Made by a program: the position numbers and the translations under genes. The notes beneath the pieces were generated by a model. It made no database searches, was not told the origin of the DNA, and saw only the letters and a list, made by a program, of their open reading frames with translations. Positions 47,700-56,032 of a stretch of 64,000 nt of DNA are shown here, in pieces (positions within the stretch are counted from its first letter, which is position 1; the number at the start of each line of letters is the position of its first letter). The stretch is from Longimicrobiales bacterium (GTDB lineage Bacteria > Gemmatimonadota > Gemmatimonadetes > Longimicrobiales > Gaopeijiaceae): NCBI GenBank assembly GCA_958295645.1, contig OY282361.1:1206501-1270500 (forward strand), given 5' to 3'.

Positions 47700-47707
47700 C
47701 AATCGTA
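47700..47707 (-). promoter_or_regulatory. Possible comM promoter -10 box
   Basis: TACGATTG on the minus strand, seven of eight matches to TAnnTTTG, about 30 bases before the comM start. Confidence 0.35.
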
Positions 47708-47964
47708 AGCCGCTGGCCGGGACAGGCGAATGGCTGGATGGGACAGCCCGCGGGGACGGCCCGCGGACGGCGCGAGAACCGCTGGACCGCCCCCCGGGCG
47801 ATGGCGCCGAGGTTGGAGTGCTTGGACGTGCGTGAGGGGTTGCGAACCCTCCCGGGGGACGGCGCCAAGGCCGGCAATCGGGCGGCGCCGAGACCGCGGC
47901 GGCTCCTTGGACCAACCGGCGGCCGCGAGGCCGGCGGCTGGCGAGCGGCGCGAACACCGCGCAT

Positions 47965-47972
47965 TATGTTGC
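47965..47972 (+). promoter_or_regulatory. Possible pntA promoter -10 box
   Basis: TATGTTGC, 32 bases before ATG 48005, which has GGAG at good spacing. It resembles the boxes before mreB and 55212. No -35 match. Confidence 0.4.
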
Positions 47973-48004
47973 GGTTTCTCGAACCAGGAGGTCGTCGGAG
48001 TCAA

Positions 48005-49183
48005 ATGAGGATCGCAGTCATGGCGGAGACCCGCGCCGGCGAAAAACGGGTTGCCCTTACGCCGGGGGCGGTGCGCTTCTACGGCGACCGGCGTGCGTTG
48101 CTGAGCATCCAGTCGGGCGCAGGCGCGGCCGCCTCTTTCTCGGACGCCGAGTACAGGGAGGCCGGCGTGGACGTGCGCCCGAACCTGGACAGCCTGCTGG
48201 ACGGCGCCGACCTCGTGCTCAAGGTGCAGCCGCCGTCGGCGGCCGAGATCGCCGCGTTGCCCCCGGGGTCGTTCCTGGTGAGCCACCTGGGGCACAGCGG
48301 CTCGCCCGAAGTGGTCGAGGCGCTGGCGGCCAAGGACGTGACGGCCTTCGCGGTGGAGCGCATTCCGCGCATCACGCGGGCGCAGAAGATGGACGTGCTG
48401 TCGTCGCAGGCCACGGTCGCGGGGTATCTGGCCGTGCTGCTCGGCGCCGGCGGCATGACGCGCTTCCTGCCCATGCTGACCACCGCGGCCGGCACGATCC
48501 GCCCCGCCAAGGCGCTGGTCTTGGGAGCGGGCGTGGCCGGCCTGCAGGCTATCGCCACCGCGCGCCGGCTGGGCGCCGTGGTGTCGGCGTTCGACGTGCG
48601 CTCCGCCGTCAAGGAGCAGGTGGAGAGCCTCGGCGCCACGTTCCTGGAGGCGGAGATGGACGAGGACGCCGAAGACGAGGGCGGCTACGCCAAGGCCCTG
48701 TCCGGGGAGCAGCATGAACGCGAACTCGCCCTGATCGGTGCACAGTTGCCCGAGACCGACTTGGTCGTGACCACGGCGCAGATCCCGGGCAGGCCGGCCC
48801 CAATGCTGATTACGGCGCCGATGGCCTCCTCCATGCGGCCGGGGAGCGTGATCGTGGACTTGGCGTCCGAGACCGGCGGCAACTGCGAGCTGTCCCAGCA
48901 CGGCGAGACCACTGTGCACGGGGGCGTCGCGGTCATGGGACCGGCGAACCTCCCTTCCCGATTGGCTTTCCACGCGAGTTCCATGTACGCGCGCAATTTG
49001 GCCGAGTTCGTCGGCCACGTGTTCCCGAGCAGCGGCGCGCCGGACTACGCCGACGAGATCACGACCGCCACCTGCGCGACTCCACGCACCGAAGAGGAAG
49101 TCCAGCCGGACGGCGACGACCCGGAGGCCGGAGGCCCCGGCCTGGACGAGGCGCCCCATCCCGCCGCGGAGGCGAATTCATGA
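48005..49183 (+). CDS. pntAA: NAD(P) transhydrogenase alpha-1 subunit (NAD-binding)
   Basis: Domain I of proton-translocating transhydrogenase, 392 residues, related to alanine dehydrogenase. N-terminus MRIAVMAETRAGEKRVALTP; NAD-binding VLGAGVAGLQAIATARRLGA; the mobile-loop region TTAQIPGRPAP. It ends with an acidic tail of about 35 residues. ATG 48005 is chosen although the frame is open upstream. It overlaps the alpha-2 gene as ATGA. The split alpha subunit is the form seen in Rhodospirillum and many non-enteric bacteria. Confidence 0.95.
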   Translation: MRIAVMAETRAGEKRVALTPGAVRFYGDRRALLSIQSGAGAAASFSDAEYREAGVDVRPNLDSLLDGADLVLKVQPPSAAEIAALPPGSFLVSHLGHSGSPEVVEALAAKDVTAFAVERIPRITRAQKMDVLSSQATVAGYLAVLLGAGGMTRFLPMLTTAAGTIRPAKALVLGAGVAGLQAIATARRLGAVVSAFDVRSAVKEQVESLGATFLEAEMDEDAEDEGGYAKALSGEQHERELALIGAQLPETDLVVTTAQIPGRPAPMLITAPMASSMRPGSVIVDLASETGGNCELSQHGETTVHGGVAVMGPANLPSRLAFHASSMYARNLAEFVGHVFPSSGAPDYADEITTATCATPRTEEEVQPDGDDPEAGGPGLDEAPHPAAEANS

Positions 49184-49458
49184 GCGAAATGATGATCGGC
49201 CTGTACGTGTTCGTATTGGCCACCCTGGCCGGGAAGGAAGTCATCTCCAAGGTGCCCCCTACCCTGCACACTCCCCTCATGTCAGGGGCCAACGCGATCT
49301 CCGGCATCGCCGTCGTCGGCGCGCTGGTGGTGGCGGGCCAAGCGAACACGCCCGTGGTCAAGTGGCTGGGCGCCGCGGGCATCGCCATGGCCACCGTCAA
49401 CGTGGTGGGCGGGTTCATGGTGACCGACCGCATGTTGCGGATGTTCAGGAAGGACTGA
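49180..49458 (+). CDS. pntAB: NAD(P) transhydrogenase alpha-2 subunit (membrane)
   Basis: Small membrane subunit of 92 residues with three hydrophobic helices, including SKVPPTLHTPLMSGANAISG, the family hallmark. Together with PntB it forms the proton channel. Start overlaps pntAA; pntB follows after six bases. Confidence 0.95.
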   Translation: MSEMMIGLYVFVLATLAGKEVISKVPPTLHTPLMSGANAISGIAVVGALVVAGQANTPVVKWLGAAGIAMATVNVVGGFMVTDRMLRMFRKD

Positions 49459-49464
49459 GGCGAC

Positions 49465-50847
49465 ATGAACACCGCCGTCATAGCTCACTTGGCCCTGCTG
49501 GCCTCCGCGTTCCTCTTCGTCTCGGGCATCAAGCAGCTCTCTTCGCCGGCCACGGCTCGCGCCGGCAATGCCCGGGCTTCGCTGGCCATGCTCGTCGCCG
49601 TGGTCGTCACCCTGCTGGAGAACCAAGTCCTCAACTGGCCTTCGGTCGCGGGGGCCGTCCTCTTGGGCGCCCTGGCGGGGGGCTTCCTCGCGAGAACGAT
49701 CCGGATGACGGCCATGCCGCAGCTGGTGGCGGTCTTCAACGGGCTCGGGGGCGGAGCGTCGGCGGCCGTGGCCGGCGCGGAGTTCATGAGGCTCGGCGGA
49801 GGGGCCGTGGCCGTCGGCGACGGGGCGACGATCGTTCTCGGCACGCTCATCGGCGCCGTGACTCTGTCGGGGAGCTTCGTCGCCTTCGGGAAGCTGCAAG
49901 GGATCGTGACCGGCGCCGCGGTGACGTATCCGTTGCAGAAGACGGCGAACGCGGTGTTGTTCGCAGGGATTCTCGTGGCCGGGGCCGCGTTGGCGGCGGG
50001 CGATCCGAACCCACAGATGTATGTCGCGCTGGCCGGAGCGGCTCTAGTCCTGGGCGTCCTGCTGGTGTTGCCGATCGGCGGCGCCGACATGCCCGTGGTG
50101 GTTTCGCTGCTGAATTCCTATTCGGGACTGGCCGCCGCCGCGACCGGCTTCGTGCTGGGCAACATGATCCTGATCATCGCCGGGGCGCTCGTCGGCGCCT
50201 CCGGACTGATCCTGACGCAGCTGATGTGCAAGGCGATGAACCGCTCGCTCGCGAACGTGGCCTTCGGCGCATTCGGGGCCGCGGCCGACACCGCGACGCG
50301 CGTCGAAGCGGGGCGGCGGCCCGTTCGCGACGTGGACGCCGAACAGGCCGCCATGGTGCTCGCGTATGCGGGCTCGGTCGTGGTGGTGCCCGGCTACGGA
50401 CTCGCGGTCGCCCAGGCGCAGCACGAACTCAAGAAGGTCTGCGACCTGCTCGATGAGCGCGGCGTGACCGTCCGGTTCGGGATCCACCCGGTCGCGGGAC
50501 GCATGCCCGGACACATGAACGTGCTGCTCGCGGAGTCCGACGTGCCCTACGACCGGCTCCTGGACCTGGACGAGGTGAACCCGGAGTTCGACGGAACCGA
50601 CGTCGTCCTGGTGGTGGGCGCCAACGACGTGGTCAATCCCGCCGCCCGGGATCCGCAGTCGGCCATCGCCGGGATGCCCATTCTCGACGTGGACCGGGCG
50701 CGGACCGTGATCGTGATGAAGCGGTCCTTGAGCGCCGGCTTCGCGGGCATCGACAACGACCTGTTCTACCGCGAGAACACCATGATGTTCTTCGGCGACG
50801 CCCGGCAGGCCATGTCGGACCTGGCAAGGGAAGTCCGCGAAGCCTGA
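49465..50847 (+). CDS. pntB: NAD(P) transhydrogenase beta subunit
   Basis: Subunit of 460 residues: about nine transmembrane helices (1-265), then the NADP-binding domain III with VPGYGLAVAQAQH, GRMPGHMNVLLAE and GANDVVNPAA. It uses the proton gradient to make NADPH from NADH. Its stop codon lies inside a short direct repeat. Confidence 0.96.
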   Translation: MNTAVIAHLALLASAFLFVSGIKQLSSPATARAGNARASLAMLVAVVVTLLENQVLNWPSVAGAVLLGALAGGFLARTIRMTAMPQLVAVFNGLGGGASAAVAGAEFMRLGGGAVAVGDGATIVLGTLIGAVTLSGSFVAFGKLQGIVTGAAVTYPLQKTANAVLFAGILVAGAALAAGDPNPQMYVALAGAALVLGVLLVLPIGGADMPVVVSLLNSYSGLAAAATGFVLGNMILIIAGALVGASGLILTQLMCKAMNRSLANVAFGAFGAAADTATRVEAGRRPVRDVDAEQAAMVLAYAGSVVVVPGYGLAVAQAQHELKKVCDLLDERGVTVRFGIHPVAGRMPGHMNVLLAESDVPYDRLLDLDEVNPEFDGTDVVLVVGANDVVNPAARDPQSAIAGMPILDVDRARTVIVMKRSLSAGFAGIDNDLFYRENTMMFFGDARQAMSDLAREVREA

Positions 50848-50910
50848 CCCGCAGACGCGGCCCACGATCCACGAGGCCCAGCCCTGCAGCCCGCGAGGCC
50901 TGACCCGCAG
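50833..50910. repeat. 22-bp direct repeat spanning the pntB stop codon
   Basis: 50833-50854 and 50889-50910 match at 20 of 22 positions; a 16-base partial third copy follows (50910-50925). The first copy contains the pntB TGA (50845-50847). Confidence 0.7.
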
Positions 50911-50999
50911 TCCGCGAAGTCCGACCGTGGAGCGCGGGGGGCCCTAGTCCTTCGCGGCGGGGGGGCTTCGGGAGGCGGCCGACAAGGCGAACACCGCCC

Positions 51000-53900
51000 C
51001 TATTCCTCCGCGGCGAGCGAGGCGGGGGCCGAAGCCGCGCCGCTGGCGCTCTCGACGGCTCGCAGCGAAACGACGACCGTCGTGCCGCGACCCGGCTCGC
51101 TGGCCAGCTCGACGGCGCCTCCCCAGGAGTCCACCAGCCTCTTCACGATCGCGAGTCCCAGTCCCGCGCCCTTGGACCGGGTGGAGAACTGCGGCTCGAA
51201 GACGCGGGACAACAGCTCCGCCGGGATGCCCTGCCCTTCGTCTTCCACGACGATGTCCAACGCGGGCTCGGGCCCGCCGCGGGCGCTTGCCCGGACTTGG
51301 ATCACGCCGCCCTTCGGCATGGCCGAGCGCGAGTTCTCCAAGATGTTGAGCAGAACCTCCTTGAGCTCGTCGGGCCGCACCAAGGCCTTGGGCAAGCCGG
51401 GCGCCAAGTCCCCCACCACTCGAATGTGGTCTTCGCCCCCCCTGTAGAGGTCCAACACCTCCAGCACCACCGCGCCGGCATCCACAGGCGCGACGGGCCC
51501 CGCGGCGGCCGGCCCCGGCGTCCCCAGCCGGGAGAAGCTCCGCGCGATCGAGGCCAGCCTGTCGATCTCCCTGAGCACGGCGTTGGCGTTCTCTTCCAAG
51601 ATGCGGGCGAAGTCTCGGCGCTTGTCTCCCCAGGCGCGCAGGACCTGCTGGACGGACAACTTCATGGGCGTCAGCGGATTCTTGACCTCGTGGGCGACCT
51701 GCTGCGCCATCTCCCCCCAGGCCAGGATGCGTTCGCCCCGCAGCTCGTCGGTGACGTCCTCCAAGTTGACCACGACGCCGCCCACATGCCCCTCGTGCAC
51801 GATCCGCCGCGCCCGCCCGCGAATTCTGCGGTCGCCCCACTTGAAGTCGGTGGACGACTCGGCTGGTTCGCCGCCGCGGTAGCCGTCCAGCCATCGCGCA
51901 AGCTCCGCTCCGCGGCCCGAGTCTTCCGGCAGCGCCTCGCCCACCGCGAGCCGAACGGACAGCAGGGATTCGGCCTGGGGGTTGGCCACGGTCACCTTGC
52001 CCTCCGTGTCCATGGCGATCACGGCGGTCGCGGCGGCATCGACGATGGCTTCGGTTCGGCGGGTCGTGCGAAGCAGTTCCCGGCGGGCGGCGCCCAGGCG
52101 CAACACCATGCGGTTGAAGGCGGCGAACACGGATCCGAACTCGTCCACCCGGTCCTCGGGAAGGTGGACGGCCAAGTTGCCGCTTCCGACCCGCTCCGAG
52201 GCGACCTGGAGAGTCTGCATGGGCCGCGTCAGAGCTCTGCCGACGAAGAGAGCCAGCGCCAGCGACAGGATGGGCCCGATCACCACCGCGAATCCGAGCA
52301 GATGCACCACGTCGCGCATCCGCAACGCCGCGGCGCCCGCCCGCAACGACACTGGCGAGGCCAAGACGCCCCCGTCCGGCAAGCGCTGGTAAGCCACGAC
52401 GTACTGCCACTGCCCCAGCTCGGCGACCCTGGACGCCCGCAAACGCCGGCCTGCCCGCAACGCGGAGTAGATGTCCGGGTCCACCCAGCCTTCGTAGAGC
52501 CCCAGATCGGCGAGGTCCGAGGCCGAACTCCGGGCCAGGCCGCCGTCGCGGTACTCCAGCAGATCGGCGCCGCTGCGGCCGCCCAGCGAATCGAAGGAGC
52601 CTCCGCGCTCGCGGTACCGTTGCGCCGCCTCGCTCACGGCTCGTTCGGCCAGCGCGGCGGCGGTTCGCTCCGAAGCTCCGGCGAGCGTGCGGTAGTCGAG
52701 CGTCCCGAAGATGGCGGCGGAGAGCAGAAAGAAGCCGAAGAGGGTCCACGTCACGCGGGCGCGAAAGGACTTGAAGAGGCTCCGCCAGTCGACGGGCATC
52801 GAAAACCGGACGCCCAGCAGGCCCGCCCCCACCAGCCACAACGCCGACAGCACGGCGCAGTTCAGCCCCACGAGCAGCGTGGCGCGGGCGATCATCACCC
52901 ACACGTTGGGGATGCTGAGCGTATAGGAGACGGCATGGACGCCGTCCGGGTAGAGGGCGAACGCCTCGGCCAGCCAGCCCTCCTCGTTGCGGCTCCACGT
53001 CGCCGGGCGGCCCAGGCCGTTGGGGGCGGAGGGCAGGGCGCGGGCGAGCGTGAGAAACTCCTGCTGGCCGCCCGTCTGGGCCGGAGAGAGCAACGGCCCT
53101 CCGACTGGTTGGGCGACGACGGTTCGGCGCGGCGGAACCGCGGCCGTCAACAGCCTTCCCTCCGGCAGCGCCACGACGGCCAAGTGGTGCACGCCGATCT
53201 CGTTGAAGTCGTAGTACTCGTGCGTCCCGTTGGCCCGCAGCACCGGGAGGGTGCGGTCGAGAACCCCGGGGCGGGCTCCCTGGACGCCAAGGCGGAGGTC
53301 TCGCAGCGGAGCGTCCGCCGCGGACCACAGCGTCAGGAAGACGGGGACGCCTTGCGCGGCCGGCTCGCGGGACGTCCACGCCCCGTAGAGCAAGTCCACG
53401 TCGGCAACGCCCGCGCCTTCCAGTTGGAGCGCGCGTTGCGAGAATCCGGCGAGCACGGAGTCCCCCGCTGTCTCGAACAAGACGCCCAGTCGCCGGATCT
53501 GCTGATCCGCGACGGCCTTGCGCGCCTCCGTGCGCTGGACCCACGTGAAGGAGAGGGCGGCGGTGGCGGCCAACCAAACCGCGCAGAACCAACCGGCGAA
53601 GGACAGCCGGTCCCGTCCGCGCGCAAGCCCCCGGACCATCAGAAGAGCGGGCGCCGCCCAAGCGGCCGCCAACCCGGCGGGCGCCGGCGAGCCTTCCCTG
53701 CCCCCCACGGCCACGACGAAGGCCAGGAGCGCCGCCGACGCGGCCCCGGCGGCAATCAAGCCCCAGGAGACCGAGCCGCCTCGGCGGCCGGCCGGGGTCC
53801 GCCGCGCGTTGCCCCCGGGCGCGTCCGGAAGCATCGACCGTTCGCGCAGCGCGAAGAGGAAGCCGGCGGCCAGCGCGAAGAGGAGGGTCAGGCCGAGCTG

Positions 53901-55163
53901 GTAGGCGATCCATCCCGTCCTTTCTCCGGCGAGCAGTTCCAGGGACCCGGCTGCGGCGAACCACGAAAGGCCGAGCGGAAGGCCCGCAGCCAAGACGGCC
54001 ACGACGCCCCACCGCACCGCCGGCCCGCTTCGGGCGGGGGCGGCCAAGACGACGAGCGGCGAGGCGGCCGCCGCCAGCAGCAGGAAGCGTCCGAGCGTCG
54101 CGGGAACCGGGCCCGGCAACGTGAAGAAGGCGGAATTCGCCAACTGGGGCATGCCGGTCACGACGTGCAGCGGCGCCAGAGCCGCGGCCGCGAACAGCAG
54201 TCCGACCGACAGCATCAGCTGCCGGCGAGGCGCGCCCGCGGACTGCAGCAACCACACTACGCCCGCGAGAGCGAGGGCCCCCGCCACCCAGGCGCGCCGT
54301 CTCTCGGCCCGCCGGACCGCGATCTCCGGCTCTTCCACGGCGGCGCGAAGACTGCCGCCAGGCCACTCGACGACGAACTCGCCGGGGCCGGGGACGCCTT
54401 CGTCGTGGACCACGCGGAGGCGCTCGCCGGTCCTCTCCTCCATGCGGGAGAACAAGTCTTCCCGGCCCTGCGAGAGGGACGCGGGCAACTCCGTTCGAAC
54501 CAGCCATGCAACTACGGCCGTGCCCCTCCCCCCGGGCGCCGCCTCGACGAAGTAGAGGTAGGAGAACAGGGGCGTGCCGCCGAACACGACCGGAACCTCC
54601 CCGTCCAGTTCGTCCAACGGAAGCCGGCCCCGGTGCCGGCCCTCCCAAGCCCGGAGACGCCCGTCTTCGCCGAACACCGCGACGGCCGTGGCGCCGGCCT
54701 CTCTCAAGACCGCGCCGGCCGAGTCGCGCAACGCCTCTCGCGTACGCGTCAAGGCGGCCGCCGCCGCGAGCCGGTCCGCTGCTGCGCCGCCTCGCGAAAC
54801 GACGTCGTCGAACTCCCCGCGAACCCGGTCCGCGACGCTCGTCCGCCGTTCATCCCAGTGGCTGTCCCAGCCTTCCTGGAAGCGGTAGTCGCGGGAGTCG
54901 ACGACGAACCCCGCCAGCAACCCGGCCGCCAACGCGACCACCGACGCCAAGTGGCGGCGGCCCGTCCCCGACGCGGCAGCGCAGGCGACCACGGCAACCC
55001 CGGCCACCAGAATCCACAACGACTCGAACCGGGCCCACATGAACAAGCACAGGCACCCGGCCCAGAGCAACAGACCCGATCCGCTTTTCGAGCCGCCCAC
55101 CCAGCGCACGGGGCCGAACCGGCTCAGTCCCTTCGCGGCGCTGGCGGGCGAGGGTCTCTTCAT
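51000..55163 (-). CDS. Giant multi-pass sensor histidine kinase, NtrY-like
   Basis: Kinase of 1387 residues. The N-terminal 760 residues hold many hydrophobic helices in three groups with two extracytoplasmic segments, an unusually large sensor. Then come another membrane pair around a second sensor loop, HAMP (about 1000-1050, ALTRPMQTLQ), PAS (about 1060-1140, AVIAMDTEGKV), HisKA with QQVAHEVKNPLTPMKLS (His1158) and HATPase (ILENSRSAMPKGG, DEGQGIP, GAGLGLAIV). The catalytic half is typical of NtrY. ATG 55163 is preferred over GTG 55169. No response regulator is next to it; the NtrX-like regulator at 42847 is the candidate partner. Confidence 0.9.
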   Translation of the reverse strand: MKRPSPASAAKGLSRFGPVRWVGGSKSGSGLLLWAGCLCLFMWARFESLWILVAGVAVVACAAASGTGRRHLASVVALAAGLLAGFVVDSRDYRFQEGWDSHWDERRTSVADRVRGEFDDVVSRGGAAADRLAAAAALTRTREALRDSAGAVLREAGATAVAVFGEDGRLRAWEGRHRGRLPLDELDGEVPVVFGGTPLFSYLYFVEAAPGGRGTAVVAWLVRTELPASLSQGREDLFSRMEERTGERLRVVHDEGVPGPGEFVVEWPGGSLRAAVEEPEIAVRRAERRRAWVAGALALAGVVWLLQSAGAPRRQLMLSVGLLFAAAALAPLHVVTGMPQLANSAFFTLPGPVPATLGRFLLLAAAASPLVVLAAPARSGPAVRWGVVAVLAAGLPLGLSWFAAAGSLELLAGERTGWIAYQLGLTLLFALAAGFLFALRERSMLPDAPGGNARRTPAGRRGGSVSWGLIAAGAASAALLAFVVAVGGREGSPAPAGLAAAWAAPALLMVRGLARGRDRLSFAGWFCAVWLAATAALSFTWVQRTEARKAVADQQIRRLGVLFETAGDSVLAGFSQRALQLEGAGVADVDLLYGAWTSREPAAQGVPVFLTLWSAADAPLRDLRLGVQGARPGVLDRTLPVLRANGTHEYYDFNEIGVHHLAVVALPEGRLLTAAVPPRRTVVAQPVGGPLLSPAQTGGQQEFLTLARALPSAPNGLGRPATWSRNEEGWLAEAFALYPDGVHAVSYTLSIPNVWVMIARATLLVGLNCAVLSALWLVGAGLLGVRFSMPVDWRSLFKSFRARVTWTLFGFFLLSAAIFGTLDYRTLAGASERTAAALAERAVSEAAQRYRERGGSFDSLGGRSGADLLEYRDGGLARSSASDLADLGLYEGWVDPDIYSALRAGRRLRASRVAELGQWQYVVAYQRLPDGGVLASPVSLRAGAAALRMRDVVHLLGFAVVIGPILSLALALFVGRALTRPMQTLQVASERVGSGNLAVHLPEDRVDEFGSVFAAFNRMVLRLGAARRELLRTTRRTEAIVDAAATAVIAMDTEGKVTVANPQAESLLSVRLAVGEALPEDSGRGAELARWLDGYRGGEPAESSTDFKWGDRRIRGRARRIVHEGHVGGVVVNLEDVTDELRGERILAWGEMAQQVAHEVKNPLTPMKLSVQQVLRAWGDKRRDFARILEENANAVLREIDRLASIARSFSRLGTPGPAAAGPVAPVDAGAVVLEVLDLYRGGEDHIRVVGDLAPGLPKALVRPDELKEVLLNILENSRSAMPKGGVIQVRASARGGPEPALDIVVEDEGQGIPAELLSRVFEPQFSTRSKGAGLGLAIVKRLVDSWGGAVELASEPGRGTTVVVSLRAVESASGAASAPASLAAEE

Positions 55164-55197
55164 GTCCACATGGCCTCGCGCGCTGTAGCATGCTGGT

Positions 55198-55205
55198 TAT
55201 GTTCA
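55198..55205 (+). promoter_or_regulatory. Promoter box of the exported protein, leaderless candidate
   Basis: TATGTTCA ending six bases before ATG 55212. An AAGGA lies too close to the ATG to act as an ordinary Shine-Dalgarno. Confidence 0.4.
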
Positions 55206-55211
55206 AGGATA

Positions 55212-55904
55212 ATGAACGGCTTTCCCGCACGGCGCGCCTGCCTCGCGAGCGCCTTCCTCTGTCTGTCCTTCTCCAGCGCCGCCGCCTTGGCCGGCCAACT
55301 GCCCGACCGGGGCACGTTTCGCATCTCCATCAACGGCGAAGAAGCAGGCGAAGAAGAGTTCGTCGTTCAGCGTTCGGGTTCCGGCGCCCGGGCCCGCGGA
55401 ACGCTCACCCTGCGCAACGGGCGAACCGTGACGACGTTTTTGGATCTCGTCGGCTCCGACCTGCGCCTGAACGTCTACCAGGCGTCCGTGACCGGCCCGG
55501 ACACGGCGGCCGTGTACGTGGCGGCTAGGGCGGACGGCGCCCTCGACTCGCGGTTGACCGGCCCGTGGGGCGAAGAGGTGAGGGAATACCGGGCCCGGCC
55601 TTCCACGGTCGTCCTGGACGACGGCATGGCGCACCACTACTTCGTTCTGGCGCCCGTTCTGGCCGGCTCGGCAAGCGGCGTCCTGCACGCGGTGGCGCCC
55701 CTTGCCCGCCGAGAGGACGACGCCATGGAACTGGACGTGGTTCCGGAGACGATTCGCGTCGGCGACGAGACCGTCGACGCCACCCGCGTTCGCATGGGCA
55801 CAGGCGAATCCGCCCGGTCGGCCTGGTTCGACGGAGGCGGCCGCCTGGTGCAGGTGGCGGTCCCGGCGCAAGGCTTCTTGGCGCAACGGACCCGTAGCAG
55901 CTGA
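55212..55904 (+). CDS. Exported protein of unknown function
   Basis: Protein of 230 residues with a signal peptide (basic RR, hydrophobic core about 9-24, cleavage likely after ALA at 27-29). The mature part is predicted beta-rich, with FRISINGEEAGEEEF near the start, reminiscent of DUF3108/DUF6134-like periplasmic proteins but not assigned. It is divergent from the giant kinase and 128 bases upstream of the TolC gene; co-transcription with the efflux operon is possible. Confidence 0.75.
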   Translation: MNGFPARRACLASAFLCLSFSSAAALAGQLPDRGTFRISINGEEAGEEEFVVQRSGSGARARGTLTLRNGRTVTTFLDLVGSDLRLNVYQASVTGPDTAAVYVAARADGALDSRLTGPWGEEVREYRARPSTVVLDDGMAHHYFVLAPVLAGSASGVLHAVAPLARREDDAMELDVVPETIRVGDETVDATRVRMGTGESARSAWFDGGGRLVQVAVPAQGFLAQRTRSS

Positions 55905-56032
55905 GGAACCCCACTGCGGACGACCGGGCCGCCGAAACGCAAACGGCGCCCTTCGCGTAAGGGATGGGGGCGCTTGGCCGGACAAAGCGGAAAAGCCCCG
56001 CGCGAACGACCAGAAAGGAAGCGATCAAGTAG

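Larger units (their letters stand above)
47669..48004. other. 336-bp divergent spacer between comM and pntA
   Basis: No gene or tRNA seen. It is very GC-rich with degenerate direct repeats: cgggcgatggcgccgagg and cgggggacggcgccaagg, and two GCCCGCGG-type units. An imperfect hairpin lies at 47834-47851 (GAGGGGTT/AACCCTC). Promoter boxes for both genes lie near its ends. Confidence 0.6.

Noticed and set aside
47669-48004. tRNA or small RNA gene in the largest spacer
   Set aside because: No T-loop sequence or cloverleaf; the hairpin at 47834-47851 is imperfect and isolated.
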